DNA of 64,000 nt from Vulcanimicrobium winogradskyi (lineage in GTDB: Bacteria > Vulcanimicrobiota > Vulcanimicrobiia > Vulcanimicrobiales > Vulcanimicrobiaceae). The DNA lies in NCBI GenBank assembly GCA_003134965.1, contig PLDA01000002.1:1-64000 (forward strand). The letters run 5' to 3'. A program made the translations under genes and the position numbers. Below, piece by piece: positions 15,557-23,703 of the stretch. The notes under the pieces are model-generated. The model worked only from the letters and a program-made list of their open reading frames with translations. It was not told the origin of the DNA and ran no database searches. Every line of letters starts with the position of its first letter. Position 1 is the stretch's first letter.

Positions 15557-17800
15557 AGCGTTACGACCGTTCGTCTACACCGAGGTGCTCCCTTGTCGCG
15601 CCCGAGACTGCTCGCGGTATTGGTCTTCGTCGCCGTTGCGGTCGCGGTACGGCCGATCGGTCCGCGCGCCTTCGCCGGCGGCGCGAACGCCGTGACCTTC
15701 GAAGACCGGGGCGGCGTGCCGCTCGGGACCGTGCTCGCGCGCGACAGCGAGCACGCGGTGCGGGTCCCGCTGGCACGCGTCTCGCCACGCTTTCTGGCGG
15801 CGGTCCGCGCCGTCGAGGACGCCCGCTTCGAGCAGCACGGAGCCGTCGACCCGTTCGCGCTGGCACGCGCCGCGTGGCAGCTCGGGCGCACCGGACACGT
15901 CGTCTCGGGCGGCTCGACGATCACGATGCAGCTCGCGCGGCTGCGCTGGGAGCTGCCGCACTCGCTGGTCGGGAAGCTGGAAGAGATCGTACTGGCGACG
16001 CGCATCGAGGCCGGAACCTCCAAGGACGCGATCCTCGAAGCGTACGTGAACCGGCTGCCGATGGGCGGCGACCTGGTCGGCGTGGAGGCGGGGGCGCGGA
16101 CGTACTTCGGGACCCCGGCGGCGGAGCTCGACCTCGCGCACGCCGCGTTCCTCGCCGCGATCCCGAACGCGCCGGCGGAGCTCGATCCGTACGCGCACCG
16201 GGACGCGCTCGAGACGCGGCGCCGGCTGGTGCTGCAGCGGATGGTCGCGACCGGCGCGACAACGGCCGGCGAAGCGACGCGCGCGGCTTCCGAACCGATC
16301 GACGTCCTGCCGCGCAGCGACGGGATCGCGGCCGCGCCGCACCTTCTGTTCCGGCTCGCCGCGGGCGTCCCGCCCGAGGCGACGCGCGTGCGGACGACGA
16401 TCGACGGTGAGCTGCAAGCCTTCGCGGAGAACGCGACGCAGCAGATCGTCGGCGGGCTCGGCGAACGCGGTGCACGTGACGGCGCCGCGATCGTGCTCGA
16501 CAACCGCGACGGCGCGATCCTGGCCTACGTCGGCTCGGCCGACTACTTCGCGCGCGAAGGCGCGGGGAAGAACGACGGCGTCACCGCGCTGCGCCAGCCC
16601 GGCTCGACGCTCAAGCCGTTTCTGTACGAGCTCGCGTTCGAGCGGCGCACGGCGCGGCCGACGACGATCCTTGCCGACGTCCCGACGACGTACGCGATCC
16701 CCGGTTTGCACGCGTACAGCCCCGGTGACTACAGCCAGCGGTTCGCCGGGCCCGTGCGCGCGCGGATCGCGCTCGCCGATTCGCTCAACGTCCCCGCCGT
16801 GCGCGTGCTGAGCGACGCCGGCGTTCCGGCGTTTCTCGACCGGCTGCACGCGCTGGGTTTTCGCCACTTGACGCGCGATGCGGATCATTACGGGCTCGGG
16901 CTCGCGCTCGGCGACGGTGAGGTGACGCTCGAAGAGCTCGCGGCGGCGTACGCGACGATCGCCCGTGGCGGGCGCACCGTGCGCGCGTACGCGCTGCTCG
17001 ACGGCGGCGGCAGCGTCGCGGCGGGCGGGCCGCCGAACGTCGGTGCGACTTCGGAGTGGGCGCTGGTCACCGACGTGCTGGCGGACGCGCATGCGCGGGC
17101 GCGGGCTTTCGGCGTGCGTTCGCTGCTGCACACATCGTTCCCGAGTGCGGTGAAGACGGGGACCTCGTCGGATTTTCGCGACACGTGGACCGTCGGGTTC
17201 ACTCGCGACTACACCGTCGCGACGTGGGTCGGCAACTTCGACGGTTCGCCGATGCGGCGCATCAGCGGCATCGCCGGCGCCGCGCCGCTGTGGAACCGCA
17301 TCATCCGCCACCTCGCCGAACGCGACGCGCCGCAGGCGTTCGCGCCGCCGCATGGGTACGTGCGGCGGCCGATGTGCGCGACGACCGGCGTGCGCCCGAC
17401 GCGCGCGTGCCGCAGCGTCGTCGCCGAATGGCTCGATGCGCGCGACGTGATCGCGTGGAACAAACCGCCCCGGCCGCTCGACCGCCGCTACGATGCGTGG
17501 CTCGCGGCCCAGCCGCCGCAAGCGGACGACGCGCTCCGCATCGTCGCGCCGCACGACGGCGACACCTTCGTCGCGGCGGCCGGCGCCCGCATCGCGGTCG
17601 TCGCGCGCGGCACGGCGCATCCGGCGTGGGAGCTGAACGGCAAGCTGCTCGGCGCCCGCGACGCGCGCTGGACACTGCCCCTCGCGCGCGGCCACTGGAC
17701 GCTGCGGGTGCACGACGGAGCGCACGCCGACACGGTGACGTTCACGGTCGGCGATCCGCTTCCACACGGACGTCACGCCGGGTTCACGATCCCGGGCTAG
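15545..17800 (+). CDS. pbpC: Penicillin-binding protein 1C (glycosyltransferase/transpeptidase)
   Basis: The 751-residue product is a class A penicillin-binding protein that polymerises and may cross-link peptidoglycan in the periplasm. One membrane anchor is at about 20-38. The GT51 domain shows the catalytic Glu91 in VEDARFEQHG and GGSTITMQ at 122-129. The transpeptidase motifs are S354-TLK, S413-L-N415 and K537-TGT. The C-terminal 90 residues are the small beta domain typical of PBP1C. The annotated ATG overlaps the start of the divergent A2M gene by 12 bases; a TTG at 15593 just before the anchor would free room for promoters. Pairing with an A2M lipoprotein gene is the usual arrangement for pbpC and yfhM. 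Confidence 0.93.
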   Translation: MRTQSVTTVRLHRGAPLSRPRLLAVLVFVAVAVAVRPIGPRAFAGGANAVTFEDRGGVPLGTVLARDSEHAVRVPLARVSPRFLAAVRAVEDARFEQHGAVDPFALARAAWQLGRTGHVVSGGSTITMQLARLRWELPHSLVGKLEEIVLATRIEAGTSKDAILEAYVNRLPMGGDLVGVEAGARTYFGTPAAELDLAHAAFLAAIPNAPAELDPYAHRDALETRRRLVLQRMVATGATTAGEATRAASEPIDVLPRSDGIAAAPHLLFRLAAGVPPEATRVRTTIDGELQAFAENATQQIVGGLGERGARDGAAIVLDNRDGAILAYVGSADYFAREGAGKNDGVTALRQPGSTLKPFLYELAFERRTARPTTILADVPTTYAIPGLHAYSPGDYSQRFAGPVRARIALADSLNVPAVRVLSDAGVPAFLDRLHALGFRHLTRDADHYGLGLALGDGEVTLEELAAAYATIARGGRTVRAYALLDGGGSVAAGGPPNVGATSEWALVTDVLADAHARARAFGVRSLLHTSFPSAVKTGTSSDFRDTWTVGFTRDYTVATWVGNFDGSPMRRISGIAGAAPLWNRIIRHLAERDAPQAFAPPHGYVRRPMCATTGVRPTRACRSVVAEWLDARDVIAWNKPPRPLDRRYDAWLAAQPPQADDALRIVAPHDGDTFVAAAGARIAVVARGTAHPAWELNGKLLGARDARWTLPLARGHWTLRVHDGAHADTVTFTVGDPLPHGRHAGFTIPG

Positions 17801-17851
17801 CCAGGAACGCTGGGCTTACCCGGCGATAGACGAACCGCAAAGGGAGGTCCG

Positions 17852-18268
17852 ATGACGATGATGCGACGCCTTCTCGCGATCGCGCTGCTGGCCGCGGCGG
17901 CCGGCTGCGGCGGCCACAAGACCGACACGACGACGACCACCACCACGACGGCGGCCACCGCCGCCCCGGCCGGCGTTCCGGCCGCTGCGACCGCGGCGCC
18001 TGCGCCGGCCGGCACGATGTCGGTCCAGGTGAACGGCGGGTCGGGCGTCGGCAACGGCGCGACGGGTGCCGGCCAGCCGCCGGGCTTCCCCACCGAAGAT
18101 GCCGCGCAGGCGCACTGCACGAGCGATCAGGTCGTCTGGCTCAACACGAAGACGCACGTCTACCACGAGAAGGGCATGCTGTATTACGGCCACACGAAGA
18201 AGGGTGCGTACGTGTGCCGCAAGGAGGCCGACGCCGCGGGCGACCACGACACGAAGAACGGCAAGTAA
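17852..18268 (+). CDS. Small lipoprotein with threonine/alanine linker and C-terminal Cys-flanked module
   Basis: The 138-residue product has a short lipoprotein signal ending AAAAGC, a low-complexity Thr/Ala/Pro stretch at about 25-60, and a compact C-terminal module of about 40 residues that begins HCTSDQVVWLN and ends GAYVCRKEAD, with a cysteine at each end. I recognise this module as a recurring domain in small exported bacterial proteins but know no function for it. A good ribosome-binding site (AGGGAGG at 17841-17847) precedes ATG 17852; ATGs at 17858 and 17861 are also usable. It follows pbpC by 51 bases on the same strand and may be cotranscribed. Confidence 0.75.
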   Translation: MTMMRRLLAIALLAAAAGCGGHKTDTTTTTTTTAATAAPAGVPAAATAAPAPAGTMSVQVNGGSGVGNGATGAGQPPGFPTEDAAQAHCTSDQVVWLNTKTHVYHEKGMLYYGHTKKGAYVCRKEADAAGDHDTKNGK

Positions 18269-18278
18269 CGGCGCAGCC

Positions 18279-18668
18279 GTGAAGCGCGTCACCGGGATCG
18301 GTGGGATCTTCTTCAAGACAGACGACCCCGAGCGGCTCGCTGCCTGGTATCGCACGCATCTCGGCATCGCGGTGGAACCCGGCACGAGTTACGCGCTGCT
18401 CCGGCGGCGCGACGAAGCGGACGACGCGATGACGGTGTGGGCGCTGTTCGAGCGCGACAGCGACTACTTCGGCGGCGACGGGGCCTTCATGGTGAACTAT
18501 CGCGTCGACGATCTCGACGCGCTGCTCGCTGCGCTGCGCAGCGAAGGCGTCGCGGTCGACGACCGGCTCGAAGAGACCCCGGACGGCCGTTTCGCGTGGC
18601 TCACCGACCCCGAGGGAAACCGCATCGAGCTCTGGGAGCCGCCGCGAGCGAAGGCGGACGCCGTTTAG
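18279..18668 (+). CDS. VOC (glyoxalase/bleomycin-resistance) family protein
   Basis: Taking GTG at 18279 gives 129 residues that begin KRVTGIGGIFF, the usual first strand of a VOC domain. Two beta-alpha-beta-beta-beta units are visible, the first with YRTHLGI and the second ending FAWLTDPEGNRIELWEP, which supplies the conserved glutamate of the metal site. The family includes glyoxalases, dioxygenases and antibiotic-binding proteins, so substrate is unknown. The open frame extends upstream to 18066, but that part overlaps the lipoprotein gene and is not coding. Its stop overlaps the stop of the convergent FNT gene by four bases. Confidence 0.85.
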   Translation: MKRVTGIGGIFFKTDDPERLAAWYRTHLGIAVEPGTSYALLRRRDEADDAMTVWALFERDSDYFGGDGAFMVNYRVDDLDALLAALRSEGVAVDDRLEETPDGRFAWLTDPEGNRIELWEPPRAKADAV

Positions 18669-19501
18669 ACTCGCCTGTGACGGCGCAACGCGTCGTGCTC
18701 GGAAGCGATCTCCGCCGTGCATATCGCCGCGACGAACGCGGCGCCGCCGACGCAGTTGCCGAGCAGCGTCGGAACGATGAACCCCAGGACGTCGCTCCAC
18801 GAGATGACGTGGTGCCACGCGCCGAACATCGCCTCGATCGAGCCGGCGATGATGTGCCCAAAGCCGCCCGCGGCGACGACGTACGTGAGGATCACGATCA
18901 CGAAGACCGCGCTTCCTTCCGCCATCGGGAGCAGCCACACCAAGAGCGCAATGAGCCAGCCAGCGAAGATCGCCTTTGCGAAGAGCGTCAGGAACGGGTG
19001 AGCGGTCGCGGAGCGTGCCAGGTCGTCGAACGCGTTCAGCGTGTCGGCCGGGAAAGCACCACTGAACGCGACCAGCGCCGATGACGCCAGCGCCGCGAGC
19101 AGGTTGCCGATCAGGATCACGGTCCAAAGACGCAAGAGCTGCTGGAACCGCCAGCGCGTGAACGAATAGAATGTCGGCAGCAGCGGCGTGAGCGTGTTCT
19201 CTGTGAAGAGCTGCTGACGACCGAGGATCACGATCAGAAAACCGATCGTGTAGCCGAACGACGCGACGAGCGGCCGCCACGGTGTGTCCGGCAAGTGCGC
19301 CTGCAGCACGCCCATCGTGATCATCGAAAACGTCATCGAGCCGCCGGCCGCGACCGCCGACCAGAACAACGCCGGTGACGAGCGTTCGAAATCGGCCTCG
19401 CCTTCGCGACGAATCGTCTCGAAGATCACGGCGGAACGCGGACGCTCGCGCTCCTCGACCTCCTTGACCTCGTCCTCAGTGATCGGGCTCTCGACGCTCA
19501 T
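18665..19501 (-). CDS. Formate/nitrite transporter (FNT) family membrane protein
   Basis: From ATG 19501 the protein has 278 residues and starts MSVESPITEDEVKEVEE, an acidic cytoplasmic tail like that of YfdC-type FNT proteins. Six hydrophobic segments follow, with the broken-helix pattern of the FNT fold, including GFGHIIAGS near the fifth segment, where the pore-lining histidine is found in FocA and NirC. The family forms pentameric channels for formate, nitrite or hydrosulfide; the YfdC branch has no settled substrate. The frame continues 30 codons further upstream without the look of coding sequence. It is convergent with the VOC gene and runs the same way as the Nudix and rlmN genes. Confidence 0.85.
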   Translation of the reverse strand: MSVESPITEDEVKEVEERERPRSAVIFETIRREGEADFERSSPALFWSAVAAGGSMTFSMITMGVLQAHLPDTPWRPLVASFGYTIGFLIVILGRQQLFTENTLTPLLPTFYSFTRWRFQQLLRLWTVILIGNLLAALASSALVAFSGAFPADTLNAFDDLARSATAHPFLTLFAKAIFAGWLIALLVWLLPMAEGSAVFVIVILTYVVAAGGFGHIIAGSIEAMFGAWHHVISWSDVLGFIVPTLLGNCVGGAAFVAAICTAEIASEHDALRRHRRV

Positions 19502-19598
19502 TTCGAGGTTCGTACCCTGCCCGGGTCCATCTTGAGCATTCCCGGCAGCATGTCCGGCGGCTCGCAGGCGTGGGCGAGCTGCAGTGCCCACGTCTCGG

Positions 19599-20018
19599 TC
19601 AGTGAATCATTCGCCACGGCTGCGGCCGGCGCGCCACGAAGGCGCGGTGGATCTCGCCGAGGATCCGGCGCTGCGCCGCGAACTCCAGCATCTCTTCCGC
19701 CGCGGCGAACGTGACCCAGCGGTGCGCGTCGTGCACGTCGTCTTCGAGGCGGACGTCGCCGTCGCCGACATGCGCCACGAAGAACGGCACGTGGACGATG
19801 CGATCGCGCACCGGATCGTAGAACGCGTCCAGCTCGCCGGCCGTGAACAGCGTCACCAGCGAAAGCCCCGTCTCCTCGAACAGCTCGCGGCGCGCCGCAT
19901 CGGTGCCGCGCTCGCCGTCCTCGACGCCGCCCATGACGAACGTCCACGCACCCGCGAAGGCCCCGCTGTTGCGCCGCAGCAGCAGCACTTCGGCGCGCTC
20001 ACCCTCACCCCGCAGCAC
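19599..20018 (-). CDS. Nudix hydrolase
   Basis: The 139-residue product has a complete Nudix box, GGVEDGERG followed by RRELFEETGL, so it should hydrolyse a nucleoside diphosphate linked to another group with Mg2+. The GTG at 20018 cuts into the first beta strand (AVAVLRGEG is open upstream), so translation may begin slightly earlier, perhaps at a non-standard codon inside the rlmN end; no ATG or GTG is available there. It follows rlmN by 35 bases and is likely cotranscribed. Substrate is unknown. Confidence 0.82.
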   Translation of the reverse strand: MLRGEGERAEVLLLRRNSGAFAGAWTFVMGGVEDGERGTDAARRELFEETGLSLVTLFTAGELDAFYDPVRDRIVHVPFFVAHVGDGDVRLEDDVHDAHRWVTFAAAEEMLEFAAQRRILGEIHRAFVARRPQPWRMIH

Positions 20019-20053
20019 CGCGACGGCGACGGCGTCCGGGCGGCTCTCGGGCT

Positions 20054-21136
20054 TCAGCTGGCTTTGGCTCGCGGCTGCGTTTCGGCGCGAAGCTGGCCGC
20101 AGGCGGCGGCAATGTCGCGGCCCATCGGCGTTCGGACCGTGACCGCGGTGCCGAGCTGCTCTAGGATCTTCGCGAACGCCCAGATCCGCTCGTCGTCGCT
20201 GCCGCTCAGCAGCGCGTCGGATGTGCTGTTGTACGGAATCAGGTTCACGTGGTAGAGCGGACCCTTCATCAGTCGCGCGAGGTCGCGGGCGTGCGCGTCG
20301 CTGTCGTTGACGCCGGCCAGCATCACGTACTCGAAGAACACCTTGCGGTTCGTCTTCGCGATGTAGCGGGCCACCGCGGCCATCAGCTCCGCGGTCGAGA
20401 ACTTGCGGTTCACCGGCATGATCGTCGAGCGCGTCGCGTCGGTCGGCGCATGCAGCGAGATCGCGAGGTTGACCTGGGTGCGCTCGTCCGCGAAGCGGTC
20501 GATCTTGTCGACCAGACCGACGGTGGAGATCGTGATGTGCCGGTGTCCCAGGCCGAAGCCCTTGGGATCGTTCAGCAGCGCGATCGAGGCCATCACGTTG
20601 TCCATGTTGGCCAGCGGTTCGCCCATACCCATCGCGACGACGTTGGTGATCTTGCGGCCGTCGCGCGCGAGCTGCTTGGCGAAGTAGCGCACCTGGTCGA
20701 AGATCTCCGTCGCGCTGAGATTACGCGTGAAACCTGCCTGGCCGGTCGAGCAGAACGTGCACGCGTACGCGCAGCCGGCCTGCGAGGAAAAGCACACCGT
20801 GTTGCGCTCGCCGTGGTGCTCCATCAGCACGGCCTCGACTTCGTTGCCGTCGTGCAGCCGAAACAGCACCTTGGACGTCTGACCGTCGCGCGAGCGCTGG
20901 ACGACGACCGGCTCGACCGAGTCGAGCGTGAACCCCTCGGCGGCGAGCGCGGCGCGCAGCTCCTTCGGCAGCGTCGTGACATCGTCGAGTCCGTCGACCA
21001 ACTCGCGCGTCGCGGCGCGATAGAGCTGCTCGATGCGGTAGCCCTTCAGATCGTGCGACGAGGCGAGCGCCGCGCCGGTCTCGTAGCCGGCGCGGCGCGC
21101 TTTCTCGTCGATCCAAATCTCCCGCGCGCTGAGCAT
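20054..21136 (-). CDS. rlmN: 23S rRNA (adenine-2503-C2)-methyltransferase
   Basis: The 360-residue product is a radical-SAM enzyme that methylates C2 of A2503 in 23S rRNA and A37 in some tRNAs. The iron-sulfur cysteines are C122, C126 and C129 in CAYACTFCS, the SAM-binding GMGEPLAN follows, and the C-terminal catalytic cysteine C346 lies in AACGQL. The upstream accessory domain and overall length are normal for RlmN. The start is ATG and the gene heads a minus-strand group with the Nudix gene. Confidence 0.95.
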   Translation of the reverse strand: MLSAREIWIDEKARRAGYETGAALASSHDLKGYRIEQLYRAATRELVDGLDDVTTLPKELRAALAAEGFTLDSVEPVVVQRSRDGQTSKVLFRLHDGNEVEAVLMEHHGERNTVCFSSQAGCAYACTFCSTGQAGFTRNLSATEIFDQVRYFAKQLARDGRKITNVVAMGMGEPLANMDNVMASIALLNDPKGFGLGHRHITISTVGLVDKIDRFADERTQVNLAISLHAPTDATRSTIMPVNRKFSTAELMAAVARYIAKTNRKVFFEYVMLAGVNDSDAHARDLARLMKGPLYHVNLIPYNSTSDALLSGSDDERIWAFAKILEQLGTAVTVRTPMGRDIAAACGQLRAETQPRAKAS

Positions 21137-21174
21137 GACGGGCTATTCTACCACGCCGCGCCCGGCGGCGCGGA

Positions 21175-21672
21175 CTACGGAAGCAGGACCTTGTCGATCG
21201 TGTTCACGCAGCCGTTGTCGGCCCGCAGATCCCATTGGATCAGGTGGGCTCCGCCGACGGTCGTGCGGTCGCCGTCGACCGCGAAGCCGAGCTCGCGGCC
21301 GGCGGCGTTGGTCACCGACCCGCTGGTGATCGCGCTGTCGCCGTCGCGCATCTTCACCATGTCCTTCACGACGTGGCCGAGCAGGATGGTGCGCAGGCGG
21401 GCGGGGTCGGCGAGGAGCGCCGCGCGGTCCGCGGCCGGGAGGCGGGCGAAGGCTTCGTCGGTAGGGGCGTAGACCGTCACCGGGCCGGCGCCTCGCAGGG
21501 TATCGTCGAGACCGGCGGTGTGGACCGCCGCGACGAACGTCGAGAGGTTCTTTTGCTGGGCGGCGAGTTCGAGCACGTTGGCGGGGCGCTGAGCGAGGGC
21601 GGGCGCGGCGAGGGAGAGGACGAGCAGGCAGCCGGCAAACGATCGGCATGCCGCAGTACGGGTAAGGCGCAT
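21175..21672 (-). CDS. Secreted fasciclin-domain protein
   Basis: The 165-residue product has a cleavable signal peptide (basic start, hydrophobic core, cut after APALA near residue 27) and a single fasciclin (FAS1) domain. The H1 motif TVYAPTDEAF is near residue 68 and the H2-like end VNTIDKVLLP closes the domain. FAS1 proteins mediate adhesion or bind small hydrophobic molecules in the periplasm or outside the cell. The ribosome-binding site GGAGGA just upstream of ATG 21672 is strong. It stands alone between rlmN and the uracil-DNA glycosylase operon. Confidence 0.88.
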   Translation of the reverse strand: MRLTRTAACRSFAGCLLVLSLAAPALAQRPANVLELAAQQKNLSTFVAAVHTAGLDDTLRGAGPVTVYAPTDEAFARLPAADRAALLADPARLRTILLGHVVKDMVKMRDGDSAITSGSVTNAAGRELGFAVDGDRTTVGGAHLIQWDLRADNGCVNTIDKVLLP

Positions 21673-21767
21673 GGAACCTTCCTCCGGAACTGGGGGCGGT
21701 GCAGACGATCGATCGCTATGCTCATTCTACTATTTCAATAGGAGTTTGTTTCGAGCGTAAGATTAAA

Positions 21768-21773
21768 ATTATA
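21768..21773 (-). promoter_or_regulatory. Possible -10 box upstream of the fasciclin gene
   Basis: A perfect TATAAT on the minus strand lies in a short A/T-rich patch (about 21,720-21,780) that stands out in this G+C-rich region, 96 bases before the fasciclin start. No recognisable -35 box is present at 16-18 bases, so this is only a candidate. The remaining bases of the 125-base gap show no other signal. Confidence 0.3.
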
Positions 21774-21797
21774 GGTGTTGGCGCGAACGCGGCATTT

Positions 21798-22460
21798 TCA
21801 GTCGAACAGCGAGTGCTGCTCGGGCTTCTGCTCCGGCGCGGAGAGCGGCTCGTTCAGCCGGGCGCGGATCTGCTTGAGGTCCGCAAAGACGAGCTTCTTG
21901 ACCTCGGTCATCGCGCCGCCGGTCTGCCGCAGGATGTAGGCCGGATGAAACGTCGCGATCACCGGCGTCCCGTTGGGTCCCTCGAACCACTGGCCGCGCT
22001 GCTTCGTGATCGAGAACTTCTCGCCCATGAACGACTTCGCCGCAGGCGCGCCGAGCGCTAAGATGACCCGCGGCCGGACGATCGCGATCTGCTCCTCGAG
22101 ATACGGGCGACAGTTGCGCATCTCGTCCGGCGTCGGCGCGCGATTCGCCAGCCGATGCCCGACGTCGAGCGTCGGCCTGCACTTGACCGTGTTGCAGATG
22201 TACACGTCTTCGCGCGGCAGGTCGATCGCGAGCAGCATCTTGTCGAGCAGCTCGCCGGCGCGTCCCACGAACGGTCGCCCCAGCTTGTCCTCGGTCTCGC
22301 CGGGGCCTTCGCCGACGACCATCAGCGCGGCGCAGGGGTCGCCCTCGCCGTACGCGCTGTTGCGCCGCGTCGAGCCGATCTCGCACTTGCGGCACTGCGC
22401 GACAACCGCTGCCGCGCGCTCCAGCGCGTGCTGGCGCTGCGTCCGCTCTTGCAGGCTCAC
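21798..22460 (-). CDS. Family 4 (iron-sulfur) uracil-DNA glycosylase
   Basis: The gene starts at GTG 22460, overlapping the preceding stop (GTGA), and encodes 220 residues. It is a type-4 uracil-DNA glycosylase, which removes uracil from DNA. The four cluster cysteines are CRKC near residue 24-27, one in TVKC and one in RNC about 22 residues later. GEGPGETEDKLGRPFVG carries the active-site loop, and ATFHPAYIL is the C-terminal motif. The C-terminus LFD may be a clamp-binding-like tail. It ends the operon with prfB and the glycosyltransferase. Confidence 0.92.
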   Translation of the reverse strand: MSLQERTQRQHALERAAAVVAQCRKCEIGSTRRNSAYGEGDPCAALMVVGEGPGETEDKLGRPFVGRAGELLDKMLLAIDLPREDVYICNTVKCRPTLDVGHRLANRAPTPDEMRNCRPYLEEQIAIVRPRVILALGAPAAKSFMGEKFSITKQRGQWFEGPNGTPVIATFHPAYILRQTGGAMTEVKKLVFADLKQIRARLNEPLSAPEQKPEQHSLFD

Positions 22461-22819
22461 AGCTTGTCCTGAGCCGGTCGAAGGGGCGCGGGCTCGAGCA
22501 GCACGGCTTCGCCGAACGAGAGAACGCGGGTCGCGCCGTCCGGGCCTTCCGAAGCTTGAAACTGCAGGCCGATCACGCCGTTCGCGCCCATCCCTTCCGC
22601 CTTGCGGAGCAGCTCGTCGAGCGATTCGGCGCGCGTGCGTTCCGCTTCGGTGAGATACTCCACCGGCGCGAGGCCGATCAGCGCGCCGATGCTTCGGAAC
22701 GTCTGCTTGAGCACGTTGCGCGGCCGGCTCGCCTGTCCGTACGCGTAGCCGAACGAACGCACCACGCGGTATCCCTCGACGCGCTCGAACGTGGTGACGG
22801 CGTCCGGAGCGAGCGGCAC
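22457..22819 (-). CDS. YbjQ/UPF0145-like putative heavy-metal-binding domain protein
   Basis: The 120-residue product begins at GTG 22819, sharing one base with the preceding stop. It reads like the YbjQ/UPF0145 family: VEGYRVVRSFGYAYG in the first strand-turn, a central helix pair with ARTRAESLDELLRKAEGMGANGVI shortened in this quote to its key pieces SLDELL and GANGVIGL, and a final strand. The family forms small beta-barrel pentamers of unknown function, sometimes called heavy-metal-binding. Its overlap with both neighbours puts it firmly in the operon. Confidence 0.78.
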   Translation of the reverse strand: MPLAPDAVTTFERVEGYRVVRSFGYAYGQASRPRNVLKQTFRSIGALIGLAPVEYLTEAERTRAESLDELLRKAEGMGANGVIGLQFQASEGPDGATRVLSFGEAVLLEPAPLRPAQDKL

Positions 22820-23703
22820 TAGCGCAGCAGTCTCCGGCCCAGGACGACGGCGGCTGCGACGACACCGGCATAGAGTGCGTAGCGGCCGACCAGCGCGCCG
22901 GTAAGGCTGTAGTACCAAGTGCGCCCGTGGTGCTTGATCCAATACTTCCGCCGCGACGTCTGCTTCCGTTGCTCGACGTTGTACTGCCCGCGCGCGGAGC
23001 CCATCCCCTCGTGCACCGCTTCGCTGGCCGGGACGAACCACGTCTCCCAGCCCGCGACGGCGGCGCGCTTCGCAAAGTCCACCTCTTCGTGATACAGGAA
23101 GAAGCGTTCGTCGAACGGGCCGATCTGCTCGATCGTCGCGCGGCGGATTGCGAGCGCGGCGCCGATCGCGAGGTCGACCTTGCGCGGCACGTCGTAGCCG
23201 AACGAGCGCAGGCCGGCTCCGTTTGCGAAGCGCCGCAGCGGCGGCAGTTCGCCCCACGCACTCGAGCGGAGAAACGCGCCGGCCCACGTGTCGAACTCGC
23301 CGAGCGACTCCTGAACGCTGCCGTCGTAGTTGTAGATACGGGAGCCCGTGATTCCGCACGCCGGCGTCGCGTCCATGAAGGCGACGATCTCGCGCAGCGC
23401 GCCGTCTTTCAGCTCGGCGTCCGGGTTGAGCAGGAAGACGTACTCCGACGAGGTCGCCGCGAACGCGCGGTTGCACGCCGCCGCGAAGCCGAGATTCGCT
23501 CCGTTCTCGACGATTTGCACGCGCGCGCCGTAACGCTCGGCGACGAACTCGCGCGAACCGTCGCTCGACCCGTTGTCGGAGATGACGACGTGCGCGAACT
23601 CGGGGTCGGCCTTGACCTCGCCGAGCGCGAACACCGAGTCGAGCGCCGTCGCGATCTTGTCCTTGTCGTTCCAGCAGACGACCACCACGTCGACCCGCCT
23701 CAT
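22819..23703 (-). CDS. Family 2 glycosyltransferase with C-terminal membrane segment
   Basis: From ATG 23703 (overlapping the prfB stop as ATGA) the protein has 294 residues. It is a GT2 inverting glycosyltransferase with a GT-A fold: VVVCWNDKDKI at the start, ISDNGSSDGS for nucleotide binding, NPDAEL as the metal-binding DXD equivalent, and FFLYHEEVDF containing the likely catalytic acidic residues, as in rhamnosyltransferases. One hydrophobic segment at the C-terminus (about 270-288) may anchor it to the inner membrane. It probably builds a surface polysaccharide or glycolipid; the acceptor is unknown. Confidence 0.9.
   Translation of the reverse strand: MRRVDVVVVCWNDKDKIATALDSVFALGEVKADPEFAHVVISDNGSSDGSREFVAERYGARVQIVENGANLGFAAACNRAFAATSSEYVFLLNPDAELKDGALREIVAFMDATPACGITGSRIYNYDGSVQESLGEFDTWAGAFLRSSAWGELPPLRRFANGAGLRSFGYDVPRKVDLAIGAALAIRRATIEQIGPFDERFFLYHEEVDFAKRAAVAGWETWFVPASEAVHEGMGSARGQYNVEQRKQTSRRKYWIKHHGRTWYYSLTGALVGRYALYAGVVAAAVVLGRRLLR

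Noticed and set aside
15575..17776. A 733-codon minus-strand frame over pbpC
   Set aside because: It is antisense to all catalytic motifs of PBP1C and has the Arg/Asp/Val-heavy composition of a shadow frame.
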